This document shows, piece after piece, positions 7,246 to 8,844 of a DNA stretch of 8,844 nucleotides. Source of the stretch: an uncultured Megamonas sp. (GTDB lineage Bacteria > Bacillota_C > Negativicutes > Selenomonadales > Selenomonadaceae); assembly GCA_900556715.1 (NCBI GenBank), contig USPM01000032.1:1-8844 (forward strand), written 5' to 3'. Each line of letters starts with the position of its first letter. Within the stretch, counting starts at the first letter, position 1. Under the pieces are notes generated by a model. That model made no database searches and was not told the DNA's origin. It worked only from the letters and a program-made list of their open reading frames with translations. A program made the translations under genes and the position numbers.

Positions 7246-7259
7246 TTTTTAGAGTAATT
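7221..7259. repeat. Inverted repeat flanking the candidate -10 region and next to the RBS
   Basis: AATTACTCT (7221-7229) and AGAGTAATT (7251-7259) are perfect inverted arms whose centres are 30 bp apart, about three helical turns. If transcribed, the stem extends to 11 pairs with one G-U and a 17-base loop, ending 7 bases before the GGAGG ribosome-binding site. It could be an operator pair around the promoter or a leader hairpin. Confidence 0.5.
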
Positions 7260-7279
7260 AAAAGCTGGAGGATAAAAAT

Positions 7280-8407
7280 ATGTCAGGTAAAAATATTCTT
7301 GTTGTTACAGCGTCAATGGGGTCTGGTCATAATAAGGCTGCCAATGCTGTTGCGGAGGCGATAAAAAGAAAATATCCTACCAATAAAGTAAATGTAATTG
7401 ACTTTATGTCAACTGAAACAGCCTATTTTAATAGTTTAGTCAAAGATATATATTTAAAAATGTTAGATCATACACCTAGTGTATATGAATTTTTTTATAA
7501 ATTCACTTCTGATTCCACTAAAGGTAGCACTATACAATCTGTATTTGCTCATGCCATGAAAAAAGATATGCGTGAACTCATCAAGAAATATGAAGCAGAT
7601 ATGGTGATTTGCACGCATCCATTTCCTTGTGCAGCAGCCTCTTATTTAAAACAAACAGGTGAAATTAATATTCCTTTAATTACTGTAATGACGGATTTTT
7701 GTGTACATCAATTTTGGTTATATAAAAATATAGATATTTATTTTACTGCTAATGATTTGTTAAAAAGAGATATGGTAAATCAAGGCCTATTAGAAGAACG
7801 TATTTTTTCCACGGGAATTCCAGTTGGTTATAATTTTCGTCTAGATTATGATAGAAAAGATTTATTAGCTAAATTTAAATTAGATGAAGATAAACCAGTG
7901 GCATTATTAATGGGTGGCGGTCTTGGTCTAGGTGGCGTAAAAAATGCTCTTTATCAACTAGAACGATTGAAAAAAGATATTCAAATCCTTGTCATCACAG
8001 GTGCTAATGTATCTTTATGGTCAGAAATGAATGAATATGCTCAGCATTCTAAACATAAGGTTTTCGTTTGGGGTTATTCCCATAATATACAAGAATTCAT
8101 GTCTGTAGCTACATTTTTAATCAGTAAACCAGGAGCACTCACCATCAGTGAAGCCTTGACAAGAGAATTGCCGATGATATTGCATGATCCTATACCAGGA
8201 CCTGAAATGGATAATGCAAAATTTGTTTCTGATAATGGTGCAGCTATTTGGGTAAAACATCAAGATACTTTAGATGCTGTAGTTCGTGAGGTTTTATCAG
8301 ACGTAACTATCTTGCCAAAACTCAGAGCAAATGCTAAAATGCTAAAAAAACCATATGCTTCTGATAATATAGCAGATATTATCGCCAATATGCTAGGATT
8401 AGAATAA
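7280..8407 (+). CDS. UgtP/MGDG-synthase-type glycosyltransferase (glycolipid synthesis)
   Basis: This 375-residue protein is a cytoplasmic or peripheral-membrane glycosyltransferase of the GT28 fold. It has an N-terminal MGDG-synthase domain and a C-terminal nucleotide-sugar-binding domain. Characterised relatives add glucose or galactose from UDP-sugar to diacylglycerol. Visible motifs are the N-terminal VVTASMGSGHNKAA (8-21), CTHPFP (111-116), TDF (138-140), GIPV (179-182), the glycine-rich linker MGGGLGLGG (211-219), and the donor-site segment SKPGALTISEA (282-292) followed by PIPGPEMDNA (304-313). No signal peptide or membrane helix is seen. GGAGG at 7267-7271 lies 8 bases before the ATG, so the start is secure. 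It is divergent from recJ and 33 bases before a divIC/ftsB-like gene, with no terminator between. Sugar and acceptor cannot be read from the sequence, so no symbol is given. Confidence 0.9.
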   Translation: MSGKNILVVTASMGSGHNKAANAVAEAIKRKYPTNKVNVIDFMSTETAYFNSLVKDIYLKMLDHTPSVYEFFYKFTSDSTKGSTIQSVFAHAMKKDMRELIKKYEADMVICTHPFPCAAASYLKQTGEINIPLITVMTDFCVHQFWLYKNIDIYFTANDLLKRDMVNQGLLEERIFSTGIPVGYNFRLDYDRKDLLAKFKLDEDKPVALLMGGGLGLGGVKNALYQLERLKKDIQILVITGANVSLWSEMNEYAQHSKHKVFVWGYSHNIQEFMSVATFLISKPGALTISEALTRELPMILHDPIPGPEMDNAKFVSDNGAAIWVKHQDTLDAVVREVLSDVTILPKLRANAKMLKKPYASDNIADIIANMLGLE

Positions 8408-8440
8408 ACAGAGATTTTATAATAATCGATAGGTGAAGAC

Positions 8441-8722
8441 ATGATTAGAAAAATAATAGAAAGATTTATTATTTTTTCCTTTGTTATAATGATTGTTTAC
8501 TTGGGCTTTATTATCATAAAACAAGAAATGTATTTAAGCCAAGTAAAAGATCAAACCATCATAGCTGAGGAACGTTTAAATAAAGCTAAACAGATAAACG
8601 AAGAATTAACCACAGAAAAAAATAAGTTGAATACAACTGAATATATAGAAAAAGTTGCACGTGAAGAATTAGGAATGACAAAACCAGGAGAAGTGCCATA
8701 TATTTCTGAAGAAAAAGAATAA
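8441..8722 (+). CDS. divIC: Septum formation initiator, FtsB/DivIC family
   Basis: This is a small bitopic division protein of 93 residues. A short basic N-terminus (MIRKIIER) is followed by one membrane helix at about residues 9-27. A charged, probably coiled-coil stretch runs from about 30 to 66. The family tail TEYIEKVAREELGMTKPGEVPY (66-87) is typical of FtsB/DivIC proteins. These pair with FtsL and FtsQ/DivIB at the septum and help activate septal peptidoglycan synthesis. The ATG has AGGTGA at 8431-8436, 4 bases upstream. FtsB and DivIC are hard to separate by sequence. I prefer the DivIC name because the next gene looks like the S1-domain protein that follows divIC (yabR) in Bacillus. 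It is likely co-transcribed with the glycosyltransferase gene. Confidence 0.88.
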   Translation: MIRKIIERFIIFSFVIMIVYLGFIIIKQEMYLSQVKDQTIIAEERLNKAKQINEELTTEKNKLNTTEYIEKVAREELGMTKPGEVPYISEEKE

Positions 8723-8729
8723 CATTTTG

Positions 8730-8759
8730 TTGACACTATTTGTTTTGCAAGGTTATAAT
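8730..8759 (+). promoter_or_regulatory. Consensus sigma-A promoter for the S1-domain gene
   Basis: TTGACA (8730-8735) and TATAAT (8754-8759) both match consensus exactly, with an 18-bp spacer. Transcription would start near 8766, about 49 bases before the ATG at 8815. The promoter begins 8 bases after the divIC stop. The downstream gene can thus be strongly expressed independently of division genes. Confidence 0.85.
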
Positions 8760-8773
8760 AATAAAAGCTTAAA

Positions 8774-8791
8774 GCTAATTATGCTAATGAT
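8774..8791 (+). repeat. 9-base tandem repeat in the leader of the S1-domain gene
   Basis: GCTAATTAT is followed directly by GCTAATGAT, with 8 of 9 bases the same, between the predicted transcription start and the AAGGAGG ribosome-binding site (8795-8801). It is short and may be chance. Confidence 0.4.
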
Positions 8792-8814
8792 CTTAAGGAG
8801 GACATAAAAGTAGT

Positions 8815-8844
8815 ATGTCAATCGAAGTTGGCAATATCTTAGAA
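8815..8844 (+). CDS. Probable S1-domain RNA-binding protein (YabR-like), N-terminal fragment
   Basis: Only ten codons, MSIEVGNILE, are visible before the window ends. They resemble the opening of small S1-domain proteins such as YabR/general stress protein 13, which typically begin with a short acidic-hydrophobic stretch and a V-G-x-I/V-x-x motif leading into the first strand of the S1 fold. AAGGAGG lies at 8795-8801. The 13-base spacing is long, but no nearer in-frame start exists. Position directly after a divIC-like gene supports the call, since divIC-yabR is a conserved pair. With so few residues the identity is provisional. Confidence 0.6.
   Translation, partial: MSIEVGNILE

Noticed and set aside
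1..8844. Search for CRISPR repeats, transposase genes, tRNA or rRNA and phage or defence genes
   Set aside because: None seen. All coding space is accounted for by core genes with uniform base composition.

Overview
The window is compact, AT-rich bacterial chromosome. The low GC content, strong Shine-Dalgarno (SD) sequences and gene neighbourhoods shared with Bacillus subtilis (rph-rdgB-ysnB, divIC-yabR, ireB-ruvX next to alaS) point to the Bacillota. A low-GC member of the Negativicutes, such as a Megamonas-like organism, is my best guess. That guess rests on general impression and not on a diagnostic marker.

Left part, minus strand (about 1-2164). A housekeeping operon reads right to left: ireB, ruvX, rph, rdgB, then the first codons of a YsnB/YfcE-type metallophosphoesterase cut by the window edge. 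The genes lie 34 bases apart or less, and the last two junctions are stop/start overlaps, so translational coupling is likely. An extended -10 promoter (2156-2164) followed by a 12-bp palindrome lies just before ireB.

Middle, minus strand (2232-7115). recJ (single-strand DNA exonuclease) is followed by alaS (alanyl-tRNA synthetase). alaS has its own near-consensus promoter, a probable TTG start and a clear intrinsic terminator. The terminator separates it from the ireB operon although the genes are neighbours. No T-box leader fits in front of alaS.

Divergent region (6995-7279). This 285-bp, very AT-rich spacer holds a good recJ promoter on the minus strand, a weaker candidate on the plus strand, and two inverted repeats that share the half-site AATTACT. 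It is the most unexplained non-coding stretch in the window.

Right part, plus strand (7280-8844). A UgtP/MGDG-synthase-type glycolipid glycosyltransferase is followed by a small FtsB/DivIC-type septum protein. Next comes a consensus promoter driving the start of what looks like a YabR-type S1-domain RNA-binding protein, cut by the window end.

All recognised genes are core functions: translation, RNA maturation, nucleotide-pool cleaning, DNA repair, cell envelope and division. I found no mobile element, CRISPR array, tRNA or rRNA, and no convincing sign of a new multi-gene system. The points worth a second look are regulatory and structural.
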